Positions 34,286-42,757 are shown, counted from the first letter of the stretch. The stretch: DNA of 43,969 nt from an uncultured Bulleidia sp. (GCA_934725105.1 CAKVBD010000019.1:1-43969); one strand, 5' to 3'. Made by a program: numbers and translations. Notes: a model not told the origin generated them from the sequence alone.

Positions 34286-35200
34286 ATGAAAGGTATTATT
34301 CTAGCTGGTGGATCTGGTACAAGACTTTATCCACTCACTCGTGTCACAAGTAAACAATTACTGCCAGTTTATGACAAACCAATGATTTTCTATCCAATTA
34401 GCACATTGATGTTGGCTGGCATCAGAGATATCTTAATTATCTCTACACCTCATGATCTCCCTAATTTTGAACAGTTATTAGGTGATGGCAGTGAATTTGG
34501 CGTTCACTTTGAATACAAGGTGCAGGAAGTTCCTAATGGACTTGCACAGGCATTTGTATTAGGTGAAGAATTCGTAGGTGATGATACTGCCTGCCTGGTT
34601 CTTGGAGATAACATCTTCTATGGCAATCATTTTGGAAGTATGCTGAGAGAAGCAGTAAAGAATGCAGAAGAAAATCATCGTGCAACTGTGTTTGGTAAAT
34701 ATGTAAATGATCCAGAAAGATTTGGTATTGCGGAATTTGATGATGAAGGAAAGGTTATTTCCTTAGAAGAAAAGCCAGTGCATCCAAAGAGTAATTATGC
34801 AGTGGTTGGCTTATATTTCTATGACAATCGTGTCATTCAATATGCAAAGGAATTGGAGCCAAGTGCACGTGGTGAATATGAAATCACAGATTTAAACAAG
34901 ATCTATCTTGAAGAAGGCGACTTGGATCTTCAGGTATTAGGCAGAGGATTCTCCTGGATCGATACAGGAACAATTGAATCTATGGCAGAAGCTACAAACT
35001 ATGTGAGAAGTATTGAACACATTCAAGGCATTCGTATTTCTGTTCCAGAAGAAATTGCTTTCTACAATCAGTGGATTGATGAAGATCAATTATTAGCGAC
35101 TGCTGATCTATATGGTAAGAGTCCATATGGTGATTATTTAAGAAACTTGGCAAAGAATAGTATTCAAGGCCCAATTAATAAACAGAAGAAGGAGAAATAA
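34286..35200 (+). CDS. rmlA: Glucose-1-phosphate thymidylyltransferase
   Basis: First enzyme of dTDP-L-rhamnose synthesis: dTTP plus glucose-1-phosphate gives dTDP-glucose. 304 residues, close to the usual 290-300. The nucleotidyltransferase signature GGSGTRLYPLT stands at the N-terminus, followed by SKQLLPVYDKPMIFYP and CLVLGDNIFYGNHFG, all classic for RmlA. GGAGGA lies 8 bases before ATG 34286. The four rhamnose genes run A, B, D, C with tiny gaps and form one operon. They supply rhamnose for the glycosyltransferases on both sides. Confidence 0.97.
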   Translation: MKGIILAGGSGTRLYPLTRVTSKQLLPVYDKPMIFYPISTLMLAGIRDILIISTPHDLPNFEQLLGDGSEFGVHFEYKVQEVPNGLAQAFVLGEEFVGDDTACLVLGDNIFYGNHFGSMLREAVKNAEENHRATVFGKYVNDPERFGIAEFDDEGKVISLEEKPVHPKSNYAVVGLYFYDNRVIQYAKELEPSARGEYEITDLNKIYLEEGDLDLQVLGRGFSWIDTGTIESMAEATNYVRSIEHIQGIRISVPEEIAFYNQWIDEDQLLATADLYGKSPYGDYLRNLAKNSIQGPINKQKKEK

Positions 35201-35204
35201 GAAA

Positions 35205-36236
35205 ATGAATATTTTAGTAACAGGTGGTGCAGGATTTATTGGTAGTAACTTTGTATTTCTGGAATTGAAAGAACATCCAGAAGATAAGATTATCTGTGTT
35301 GATAAGTTAACATATGCTGGTAACTTAAAGACATTAAAGGATGTTATGGATAATCCTCAGTTTAAATTCTATAAGACAGATATTTGTGATAGAGAAGCAA
35401 TTGATAAAATCTTCGCTGAAGAAAAACCTGATATCGTTGTTAACTTTGCGGCTGAATCTCATGTAGATAGATCGATTGAAAACCCAGAAGTATTCTTAGA
35501 AACAAACATCATTGGTACAAGTGTATTAATGGATGCTTCTAGAAAATATGGTGTTAAGAGATACCACCAGGTATCTACAGATGAAGTGTATGGTGATTTA
35601 CCTTTAGATAGACCTGATCTATTCTTTACAGAAAAGACACCATTACATACATCTTCTCCATATTCTTCTTCTAAGGCAGGGGCAGATTTATTAGTCAGTG
35701 CATATCATAGAACATTTGGTTTACCTATCACAATTTCTAGATGTTCTAATAACTATGGTCCTTATCAGTTCCCTGAAAAGCTGATTCCATTGATGATTGC
35801 GAATGCTTTAGCTGATAAGTCATTACCTGTTTATGGTGAAGGTTTAAATGTTCGTGACTGGTTATATGTTGAAGACCATTGTAAAGCAATTGATTTAATT
35901 ATCCGTAAGGGTACAGTTGGTGAAGTTTACAATATTGGTGGACATAATGAAATGAAGAACATTGATATTGTTAAGATCATCTTGAATGAATTAGGCAAGC
36001 CTGAATCTTTGATTACACATGTCACTGACCGTAAGGGACACGATCAAAGATATGCTATTGATCCTGCAAAGATTCATGCAGAACTTGGCTGGTTGCCTGA
36101 AACAATGTTTAAGGATGGTATCAAGAAGACAATTCAGTGGTATTTAGATAACAAAGAATGGTGGGAAGATATCATCTCTGGTGACTATCAGAACTACTAT
36201 GAAGAAATATATGGCAAGAAAGAAGTAATTGAGTAA
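35205..36236 (+). CDS. rmlB: dTDP-glucose 4,6-dehydratase
   Basis: Second enzyme of the rhamnose pathway, converting dTDP-glucose to the 4-keto-6-deoxy sugar with bound NAD. 343 residues. It starts with the Rossmann motif VTGGAGFIGSNF, has the catalytic STDEVYGDL and the YxxxK pair in SPYSSSKAGADLLVSAYHRT, and the substrate segment NNYGPYQFPEKLIPL. AAGGAG precedes ATG 35205. Its stop shares one base with the rmlD start (TAATG). Confidence 0.97.
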   Translation: MNILVTGGAGFIGSNFVFLELKEHPEDKIICVDKLTYAGNLKTLKDVMDNPQFKFYKTDICDREAIDKIFAEEKPDIVVNFAAESHVDRSIENPEVFLETNIIGTSVLMDASRKYGVKRYHQVSTDEVYGDLPLDRPDLFFTEKTPLHTSSPYSSSKAGADLLVSAYHRTFGLPITISRCSNNYGPYQFPEKLIPLMIANALADKSLPVYGEGLNVRDWLYVEDHCKAIDLIIRKGTVGEVYNIGGHNEMKNIDIVKIILNELGKPESLITHVTDRKGHDQRYAIDPAKIHAELGWLPETMFKDGIKKTIQWYLDNKEWWEDIISGDYQNYYEEIYGKKEVIE

Positions 36237-37159
36237 TGAAAGTATTTGTTACAGGTGTATGTGGTCAGCTTGGTCATGATGTCATGAATGAGCTGGCAAA
36301 AAGGGGATATGAAGGTGTTGGCTCTGATATTCAGGAAGCTTATGCTGGTGTAGCAGATGGAACTGCAGTAACAACAGCACCTTATGTTTCTTTAGATATT
36401 ACAGATCAGGCAGCAGTTGAAAAAGTAATTACAGAAATTCATCCAGATGTTATTGTGCATTGTGCAGCGTGGACTGCAGTGGATATGGCTGAAGATGATG
36501 ACAAGGTTGCAAAAGTTCGTGCAATCAATGCTGGTGGCACACAGAACATTGCAAATGTTGCTAAAGCAATTGATGCGAAGATGGTATATATTTCTACAGA
36601 CTATGTCTTTGATGGGCAGGGGGAAACGCCTTGGCAGCCTGACTGTAAAGACTATAAGCCTATGAATGTGTATGGTCAGACAAAGCTGGAAGGTGAACTT
36701 GCGGTTGCAAATACATTATCTAAGTATTTTATTGTTCGTATTGCATGGGTATTTGGTAAGAATGGCAAGAACTTTATCAAGACAATGTTGAAGGTTGGCA
36801 AGAACCATGATGAAGTGAAAGTAGTCAATGATCAGATTGGAACACCAACATATACATTTGATTTAGCTAGATTACTTGTAGATATGATTGAAACAAACAA
36901 GTATGGTTACTATCATGCGACAAATGAAGGTGGCTATATTTCCTGGTATGATTTCACAAAGGAAATCTATAAGGTGGCTGGATATTCAACAAAGGTGATT
37001 CCAGTAACAACTGAAGAATATGGTTTGAGTAAGGCTGCTAGACCATTTAATTCTAGATTGGATAAATCTAAGCTTGTAGAAAATGGTTTTACACCATTAC
37101 CTACATGGCAGGATGCTTTAAAGAGATATATTGATGAACTAGATATGGAGAATCTTTAA
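36236..37159 (+). CDS. rmlD: dTDP-4-dehydrorhamnose reductase
   Basis: Last enzyme of the rhamnose pathway, reducing dTDP-4-keto-L-rhamnose to dTDP-L-rhamnose. 307 residues. The start FVTGVCGQLGHDV is the NAD(P)H site, followed by YISTDYVFDGQGETPW and the YxxxK pair in NVYGQTKLEGE. PFNSRLDKSKL near the end is the typical RmlD closing motif. It is translationally coupled to rmlB by a one-base overlap and is followed after 1 base by rmlC. The order D before C differs from the commonest A-C-B-D order, but this has no functional consequence. Confidence 0.96.
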   Translation: MKVFVTGVCGQLGHDVMNELAKRGYEGVGSDIQEAYAGVADGTAVTTAPYVSLDITDQAAVEKVITEIHPDVIVHCAAWTAVDMAEDDDKVAKVRAINAGGTQNIANVAKAIDAKMVYISTDYVFDGQGETPWQPDCKDYKPMNVYGQTKLEGELAVANTLSKYFIVRIAWVFGKNGKNFIKTMLKVGKNHDEVKVVNDQIGTPTYTFDLARLLVDMIETNKYGYYHATNEGGYISWYDFTKEIYKVAGYSTKVIPVTTEEYGLSKAARPFNSRLDKSKLVENGFTPLPTWQDALKRYIDELDMENL

Positions 37160-37160
37160 T

Positions 37161-37769
37161 ATGGGACAGATTAGTGTTGAAAAGAATGTTGGTGGAATTG
37201 AAGGTTTGTGTGTCATTACACCAGCAGTGCATGGAGATAACAGAGGTTACTTCATGGAAACATATAATGAAAATGATATGAAGGAAGCTGGATTTGATAT
37301 CAATTTTGTACAGGATAATCAATCTATGTCTGTAAAAGGTGTATTGAGAGGCTTACATTTCCAAAAGCATTTTCCTCAGTGCAAACTTGTTAGAGCAGTG
37401 AGAGGTTCTGTATTTGATGTTGCGGTTGATCTTAGAAGTGATTCTAAAACATATGGAAAATGGTATGGTGTTGAATTGACAGCTGAAAACAAGAAACAGT
37501 TCTTGATCCCTGAAGGTTTTGCACATGGTTTCTTAGTGTTGAGTGATGAAGCTGAATTCTGTTATAAAGTGAATGATTTTTGGCATGCCAATGATGAAGG
37601 TGGCTTGGCTTGGAATGACCCAGAAATTGGTGTTGAATGGCCTCATCTAGAAGGTACTTACCCAGGTAGTGCAGATGCAAGTGGATATCATTTAGAGGAT
37701 GGTACAGCTTTGAATCTTTCTGATAAGGATCAGAAATGGTTGGGCTTAAAGGATACATTTAAGTTTTAA
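37161..37769 (+). CDS. rmlC: dTDP-4-dehydrorhamnose 3,5-epimerase
   Basis: Third enzyme of the rhamnose pathway, a cupin that inverts C3 and C5 of the 4-keto intermediate. 202 residues. Visible landmarks are HGDNRGYFMETYNE, the catalytic histidine in VLRGLHFQ, KLVRAVRGSVFDVAVDLR and IPEGFAHGFLVLSDEAEFCYK. It starts one base after rmlD and is the last gene of the rml operon; a terminator follows 12 bases after the stop. Confidence 0.97.
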   Translation: MGQISVEKNVGGIEGLCVITPAVHGDNRGYFMETYNENDMKEAGFDINFVQDNQSMSVKGVLRGLHFQKHFPQCKLVRAVRGSVFDVAVDLRSDSKTYGKWYGVELTAENKKQFLIPEGFAHGFLVLSDEAEFCYKVNDFWHANDEGGLAWNDPEIGVEWPHLEGTYPGSADASGYHLEDGTALNLSDKDQKWLGLKDTFKF

Positions 37770-37780
37770 GGAAGATGTAG

Positions 37781-37818
37781 TAAAATAATGGTGGCGTAAA
37801 ATTGCTGCCATTATTTTT
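37781..37818 (+). terminator. Intrinsic terminator after rmlC with a -10 at its foot
   Basis: AAAATAATGG and the following four bases (37782-37795) pair with 37804-37817, ending CCATTATTTT, with two G-U pairs and an 8-base loop. The T-run lies at 37814-37818. TAAAAT (37781-37786) forms the base of the left arm and is a possible -10 for the next gene. ATG 37822 lies 3 bases beyond the T-run. Confidence 0.75.
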
Positions 37819-37821
37819 ATT

Positions 37822-38520
37822 ATGAAAAAATTAATTATTATTCCAGCTTACAATGAGAGCGAAAACATTCTAAATACAGTGAAGTGCATTGAAAAGGATG
37901 CACCAGATTTTGATTATGTTGTGATTAATGATTGTTCAAAAGATAATACAGTAGATATTCTTGAGAATAATCATTTGAATTTTGTGAATCTTCCAGTAAA
38001 TTTAGGAATTGGAGGTGCTGTACAGACAGGTTATCAGTATGCATTAGAAAATGGATATGATGTTGCGGTACAGGTGGATGGTGATGGTCAACATGATCCT
38101 AAGTTTTTAGGAGATCTGTTTGAAACACTTGTAAAAGAAAATGCAGATATGGTCATTGGATCTAGATTCATTAAGAATGAAGGATTCCAATCTACTTTTA
38201 TGAGAAGAGTAGGGATTACATATTTCACAAAATTAATTCATTCCTTAACAGGGAAGACAATTACAGATCCAACTTCAGGGTTCCGTATGTGCACTCGTAG
38301 AGTGATTGAATTATTTTCAAAGGATTATCCTAGGGATTATCCGGAACCAGAAAGTATTGTGGCGTTGTTGAAAAGAAAGATGAAAGTGATTGAAGTGCCT
38401 GTACAGATGAAAGAGAGACAGGGTGGTGAATCATCAATCAATGCAAGTAAATCTGTATACTATATGATCAAAGTGTCATTGGCAATTTTAATAGAGAATT
38501 TAAGGAAGTATAAAGTATGA
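37822..38520 (+). CDS. Polyprenyl-phosphate glycosyltransferase (DPM1/GacI-like GT2)
   Basis: 232 residues, a compact GT2 enzyme starting with KLIIIPAYNESENI and carrying the VINDCSKDNT, VQVDGDGQHDP (DxD) and ITDPTSGFRMCTRRV motifs of the dolichyl/polyprenyl-phosphate sugar synthase group. It has no membrane helices of its own. These enzymes attach a sugar to undecaprenyl phosphate at the inner face of the membrane for use outside. The next gene (ATGA overlap) encodes a small DUF2304 membrane protein, the same pairing as streptococcal GacI with GacJ. The ATG follows a terminator T-tract with no ribosome binding site. Confidence 0.88.
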   Translation: MKKLIIIPAYNESENILNTVKCIEKDAPDFDYVVINDCSKDNTVDILENNHLNFVNLPVNLGIGGAVQTGYQYALENGYDVAVQVDGDGQHDPKFLGDLFETLVKENADMVIGSRFIKNEGFQSTFMRRVGITYFTKLIHSLTGKTITDPTSGFRMCTRRVIELFSKDYPRDYPEPESIVALLKRKMKVIEVPVQMKERQGGESSINASKSVYYMIKVSLAILIENLRKYKV

Positions 38521-38864
38521 CAGTACAGTTAAGAATCATATTATTTATTTTGATCTTGTTAACTTTTGCTTTATTTGTGAATCAGATCAAACAAAAGAAA
38601 TTAAAATTACAATATACACTAACTTGGATGATGTTATTGTTGTTTATTTTAATTGTAACTGTATTTCCTGGAATTCTTGGCTTTGTGGCAAATTTGATGG
38701 GAATTGCATTGCCAATCAATATGATTTTCTTCTTTGGCTTTATGTTCACCTTAGTGATTATCTATCGATTAACAATGGCAGTTTCAAAACAATCTGAAGA
38801 AATTAAATTCTTAACACAAAAAGTTGCATTACTGGAGAAAGAAATCAATGACAAACATAAATAA
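38517..38864 (+). CDS. Small DUF2304-family membrane protein (GacJ-like partner)
   Basis: 115 residues with three hydrophobic helices (about 5-22, 33-55, 62-85) and a charged coiled-coil tail (SKQSEEIKFLTQKVALLEKE). The pattern fits DUF2304 proteins, which occur beside polyprenyl-phosphate GT2 enzymes. Streptococcal GacJ is a small membrane protein that binds and stimulates GacI, and this is the likely role here. It overlaps the GT2 gene by ATGA and the next gene by 17 bases, so the three are translationally linked. Confidence 0.82.
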   Translation: MTVQLRIILFILILLTFALFVNQIKQKKLKLQYTLTWMMLLLFILIVTVFPGILGFVANLMGIALPINMIFFFGFMFTLVIIYRLTMAVSKQSEEIKFLTQKVALLEKEINDKHK

Positions 38865-39684
38865 ACAGCCTTTAGTGAGTGTATGTATTCCGGCATATAA
38901 CAATGCAGATTACATTGATCAGACAATTTCGTGTATTTTGAATCAAACATATAAAAATTTAGAACTTGTTATTTGTGATGATCATTCGAAAGATGATACA
39001 GTAGAGGTAATTCGAAAATTTGATGATCCTAGAATCCGTTTAATGATTAATGAAAAGAATCTTGGAATGAGTGGAAACTGGAATCATTGTCTTCAGCAAT
39101 GCAAAGGTGAATTTATTAAGCTGATTTGTGCAGATGATATGCTTGCTTTGGATGCTGTTGAAAAAGAAGTGAATGCATTAATTGAACATCCAACTGCTTT
39201 GCTTGCGGAAAGCGATACACAATTTAGAGACTTGCAAGGAAACACAAAAGGCAGCTATACAAGATATAAAAAATCTGGTTTGGTGAGTGGAAAAGTCATC
39301 GCAAGAGCAGGTTTGTTTTCAAGAAACCTGTTTGGCGCGCCATTGAATAATACATTTAGAAAATCCGTATTAGAGCAGGTACCTGGATTTGATCCTCAGT
39401 TTAAATATATCCTGGATTATGATTTCTGGGTTAGTATTGCGTGCCTTGGTGACGTGTATATTATTCATGAACCTTTGAATTATTTCCGTTTGAGAAATGA
39501 TTCAAATACTGGAAAAGTGCTGACAACAGAACAAAAGGCATATGTTGAAGAACATAAGATGTTGCTTAGAAAACATGCATCTGCATTGCATATTTCAAAT
39601 CTTGATTTTGCATTGAGTGTTTTTATTCGAAAATGCTTGAATCTGGGGTCAAGAATCTATTTGCGATTGTTTATTGGAAAGTAG
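38848..39684 (+). CDS. Family 2 glycosyltransferase
   Basis: The ATG at 38848 lies inside the end of the DUF2304 gene (17-base overlap) with GGAG about 10 bases upstream; 278 residues. The GT-A fold begins at PLVSVCIPAYNNADYIDQ, continues with VICDDHSKDDT, and has the acidic metal site ICADDMLALDA. FKYILDYDFWVSIACLGD and the FRLRNDSNTGK segment fit the acceptor half of small GT2 enzymes. Sugar donor unknown. It belongs to the 37822-42572 group, which adds sugars to the polysaccharide or its side chain. Confidence 0.85.
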   Translation: MTNINKQPLVSVCIPAYNNADYIDQTISCILNQTYKNLELVICDDHSKDDTVEVIRKFDDPRIRLMINEKNLGMSGNWNHCLQQCKGEFIKLICADDMLALDAVEKEVNALIEHPTALLAESDTQFRDLQGNTKGSYTRYKKSGLVSGKVIARAGLFSRNLFGAPLNNTFRKSVLEQVPGFDPQFKYILDYDFWVSIACLGDVYIIHEPLNYFRLRNDSNTGKVLTTEQKAYVEEHKMLLRKHASALHISNLDFALSVFIRKCLNLGSRIYLRLFIGK

Positions 39685-39698
39685 TAAAGGTTTAACGA

Positions 39699-40679
39699 AT
39701 GAATATTTTGTATACATTTAATGATAAATTTGTTCCTCAAGTAGCTGCAGCGATTACTTCTGTATGTGAAAATAACAAAAATGTATTTGAAATCCATTTT
39801 TATTTGATGTCTTTAAATGTTTCTGAAGAAAATGAAAGAAAATTGACAGCGTATATTCAGAAATATGGAAGAGAAGTATCATTCATTGAACTGGGTGATA
39901 TGTCAGAACATTTTGATTTTGAAATCAATACATCTGGATGGAATCCAATTGTATTGGCTAGATTGTTGCTAGATAAACTACTGCCTTCTTCACTAGATAG
40001 AATTTTATATCTAGACGGAGATACGATTGTAAGAGGTTCTTTAGAAGAATTGTATCAGACAGAAATGAAAAATCATGCGATTGCGGCTAGTTTGGAACCA
40101 ACATATGATCATGAACGTAAAGCTTCGATTGGTATGCAAGGGATGCCATATTACAATGCTGGGGTACTTCTGATTGATTTGAATAATTGGAGAAGCCAGA
40201 ATCTTGGAAAGAAAATTATTTCTTTTTATAAGGAACATGAAGGAAAATTGTTTTCTAATGATCAGGATGCAATCAATGGAACATGCAAAGGACAAATTCT
40301 GACTTTGTCTGCTAAGTATAATTATTACAATATATTTGATCAGTATTCATATAAGTTTTTATCTAAGTTATGTGATTATCCATATATTGATAAAGATGTG
40401 TTTGAAGATGCTAGAAAGCATCCAGTGATTGTTCATTATCTTGGAGAAGAAAGACCATGGAGAAAAGGGAATCATCATCGATTTAAAGATGATTATGACA
40501 ATTATTTGAATATGACTCCATGGAAAGGCATGAATTACGAAGATGGATGGAATACATATTTTATGGCATGGGATACATTTAATGTTCTCACAAAGCCATT
40601 TCCATCATTGAGATATCATATCATCAATGCATTAATTCCAGCGTTTTTGAATTACAGGGCAAAGAAGGTGAAGAAATGA
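39699..40679 (+). CDS. Family 8 glycosyltransferase
   Basis: 326 residues, with AAAGG before ATG 39699. GT8 landmarks (LgtC/RfaJ-like) are NILYTFNDKFVPQVAAAITSV at the start, the DxD motif in ILYLDGDTIVRGSLEELY, and YYNAGVLLIDLNNWR. VIVHYLGEERPWRKG near the end supplies the conserved H-x-x-G metal and diphosphate ligands. These are retaining transferases using UDP-glucose or UDP-galactose. It overlaps the next gene by 4 bases. Very likely acts in the cytoplasm on the lipid-linked chain. Confidence 0.9.
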   Translation: MNILYTFNDKFVPQVAAAITSVCENNKNVFEIHFYLMSLNVSEENERKLTAYIQKYGREVSFIELGDMSEHFDFEINTSGWNPIVLARLLLDKLLPSSLDRILYLDGDTIVRGSLEELYQTEMKNHAIAASLEPTYDHERKASIGMQGMPYYNAGVLLIDLNNWRSQNLGKKIISFYKEHEGKLFSNDQDAINGTCKGQILTLSAKYNYYNIFDQYSYKFLSKLCDYPYIDKDVFEDARKHPVIVHYLGEERPWRKGNHHRFKDDYDNYLNMTPWKGMNYEDGWNTYFMAWDTFNVLTKPFPSLRYHIINALIPAFLNYRAKKVKK

Positions 40680-41452
40680 CAGAAGATATCAAAATATATA
40701 TTGCGACACATAAAAGCTTTACTCCTCCTAAGAATGATATTTATATACCTTTGCAGGTAGGTGCAGAAGGCAAGAAAGACTTAGGCTATTTGAAGGATAA
40801 TACGGGAGATAATATTTCCAGCATGAATCCGTATTATTGTGAATTGACTGGAATGTATTGGATGTGGAAAAATATATCTGCAGACATTATTGGTCTGGTA
40901 CATTACCGTAGATATTTTTATGACAAGTATATCTTTAGTGATCCTAAAAAGATTCTGGATAAAAAAACGATTCAGAATATGATGTCTAAGTATGATGTCA
41001 TTGTCGCACAAAGAGGCTATACATGGTTTAATAAGGTTGGACCTCGCTATGGAAAGTATTTACCTGAAGGAAAAAGTGATATGAGAATCACTGAAAAAGC
41101 TGTGAAAACAGTGACTCCTGAATATGCGAATGCTTTTGATACTGTAATGAACAGCAATCACTATTCTCAATTTAATATGATGATCTGCAGAAAAGATGTA
41201 TTTGATGCGTATTGTGAATGGTTATTTGCGGTATTGAAATATGTGGAAGAACATTTAGAAATACCATTGAGTGAAAGAGAAGCATATAATGCAAGAGTAT
41301 TTGGCTTTCTTTCAGAGAGATTATTAAATGTATGGCTGGTAAAGCATTCTGAATTGAAAGTGAAGGAGCTGCCAGTCTTAAACACAGAAGAATCTATTGG
41401 AAAACAAAAATTGGAATCATGCTTTAAGAAAGTGTTGAAAGGAGTATTGTAA
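40676..41452 (+). CDS. DUF4422 glycosyltransferase
   Basis: 258 residues. DUF4422 proteins are small GT-A-like transferases common in capsule and exopolysaccharide loci. The signature is visible: IKIYIATHKSF at the start, YIPLQVGAEGK, NPYYCELTGMYWMWKN and IIGLVHYRRYF. Several members are associated with galactofuranose or galactose transfer. The neighbouring glf gene, one base downstream, makes galactofuranose a plausible donor here. Start ATG 40676 overlaps the GT8 gene by 4 bases. Confidence 0.85.
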   Translation: MTEDIKIYIATHKSFTPPKNDIYIPLQVGAEGKKDLGYLKDNTGDNISSMNPYYCELTGMYWMWKNISADIIGLVHYRRYFYDKYIFSDPKKILDKKTIQNMMSKYDVIVAQRGYTWFNKVGPRYGKYLPEGKSDMRITEKAVKTVTPEYANAFDTVMNSNHYSQFNMMICRKDVFDAYCEWLFAVLKYVEEHLEIPLSEREAYNARVFGFLSERLLNVWLVKHSELKVKELPVLNTEESIGKQKLESCFKKVLKGVL

Positions 41453-41453
41453 G

Positions 41454-42572
41454 ATGAAGTACGATTATTTAGTAGTTGGATCAGGTTTATTTGGATCTAT
41501 ATTTGCACATGAAGCCAAGAAGGCTGGAAAGAGTGTATTGGTTATTGATAAAAGACCTAATATTGCGGGAAATGTATATACAGAAGATGTAGAAGGTATC
41601 CATGTTCATAAGTATGGTGCACATATTTTCCATACAAATAATCAGGAAGTATGGGAATATATTCAGCAGTTTGCAACATTTAACAGATTTACAAATAGTC
41701 CTGTTGCAAATTATAAGGGTGAATTATATTCTCTTCCATTTAACATGTTCACATTTAATAAGATGTGGGGTGTCGTAACACCAGAAGAAGCACAGGCTAA
41801 AATTGAAGAACAAAAGAAAGCAGCTAATATTACAGAACCAAAGAATCTTGAAGAACAGGCGATTTCTTTAGTTGGTAAAGATATTTATGAAAAGCTGATC
41901 AAGGGATATACAGAAAAGCAGTGGGGAAGAGATTGTAAAGATCTTCCATCCTTCATTATTAAAAGACTGCCTGTTCGTTTGACATTTGATAACAACTATT
42001 TCAATGCTTTGTATCAAGGTATTCCAATGGGTGGCTATACAAAGATGGTTGCGAATATGCTTGATGGCATTGAAGTGAGATTGAATGAAGACTATCTTGC
42101 TAAGAAGGATGAATATGATGCGATGGCAGAAAAAGTCATCTATACAGGTCCAATTGATGCATATTTCAATTATTCACTAGGTAATCTTGAATATCGTTCT
42201 GTTAGATTTGAAACAGAGTTATTAGATAAGCCAAACTATCAAGGTAATGCTGCGGTGAATTATACAGATAGGGAAACACCATATACAAGAATCATTGAAC
42301 ATAAATGGTTTGAATTTGGTAAGGATGATCAGGGAAATGATATTCCAAAGACAGTGATTTCCAAGGAATATTCATCTGAATGGAAACCTGGTGATGAGCC
42401 ATATTATCCAGTGAACGATGAAAAGAATGGTGCACTATACGCAAAGTATAAGGAATTGGCAGAAAAAGAAACAAATGTAGTATTTGGCGGCAGACTTGGC
42501 GAATATAAATACTATGATATGGATGCGGTCATTGCTTCTGCATTAGATTGTGTAAAGAGAGAAATTCATTAA
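41454..42572 (+). CDS. glf: UDP-galactopyranose mutase
   Basis: 372 residues, the usual length. It converts UDP-galactopyranose to UDP-galactofuranose using reduced FAD. The FAD-binding start is YLVVGSGLFGSIFAHEAK, followed by VIDKRPNIAGNVYTE, HKYGAHIFHTNN and, further on, ITEKQWG-like GYTEKQWGRDCKDLP. GGAG lies before ATG 41454. It implies that galactofuranose is part of the polymer. It is the last gene of the polysaccharide block; a terminator follows its stop. Confidence 0.97.
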   Translation: MKYDYLVVGSGLFGSIFAHEAKKAGKSVLVIDKRPNIAGNVYTEDVEGIHVHKYGAHIFHTNNQEVWEYIQQFATFNRFTNSPVANYKGELYSLPFNMFTFNKMWGVVTPEEAQAKIEEQKKAANITEPKNLEEQAISLVGKDIYEKLIKGYTEKQWGRDCKDLPSFIIKRLPVRLTFDNNYFNALYQGIPMGGYTKMVANMLDGIEVRLNEDYLAKKDEYDAMAEKVIYTGPIDAYFNYSLGNLEYRSVRFETELLDKPNYQGNAAVNYTDRETPYTRIIEHKWFEFGKDDQGNDIPKTVISKEYSSEWKPGDEPYYPVNDEKNGALYAKYKELAEKETNVVFGGRLGEYKYYDMDAVIASALDCVKREIH

Positions 42573-42581
42573 TCATGAATC

Positions 42582-42636
42582 AGTGTTATAGAAGTTGAAA
42601 TAGGAATCATGTTTTGCCTTCTGTAACACTTTTTTT
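42582..42636 (+). terminator. Intrinsic terminator closing the polysaccharide locus
   Basis: AGTGTTATAGAAG (42582-42594) pairs with CTTCTGTAACACT (42618-42630) with one U-G pair and a 23-base loop, followed by seven Ts (42630-42636). It lies 9 bases after the glf stop. Confidence 0.8.
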
Positions 42637-42641
42637 ATTGA

Positions 42642-42650
42642 TGATATAAT
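42642..42650 (+). promoter_or_regulatory. Orphan extended -10 promoter
   Basis: TG-A-TATAAT at 42642-42650 is a perfect extended -10 on the + strand. Transcription would start near 42657 and run into the hairpin at 42680-42725, giving an RNA of about 70 nt with no credible gene. AGGAG at 42663-42667 touches a TTG without spacing. Either a small RNA or the remains of a gene cut off by the mobile element. Confidence 0.5.
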
Positions 42651-42679
42651 AATCCTGACTTTAGGAGTTGAAGAAAATA

Positions 42680-42725
42680 AAAATAGCTTTAAAAGGCATA
42701 AATAAGCCTTTTTAAGCTATTTTTT
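42680..42725. terminator. Bidirectional terminator between glf region and transposase
   Basis: The 18-base arm 42680-42697 pairs with 42706-42723 with a single mismatch and an 8-base loop. T-runs follow on the + strand (42720-42725), and A-rich sequence before the left arm gives U-rich RNA on the - strand. It serves the transposase gene, whose stop is at 42758. Confidence 0.8.
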
Positions 42726-42757
42726 GCTTTGCAGCTGATTATCGTATTTTTTACTTC

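Noticed and set aside
42668..42715. 15-codon frame from TTG 42668 after AGGAG
   Set aside because: There is no spacing between AGGAG and TTG, and the frame is made of the terminator hairpin.
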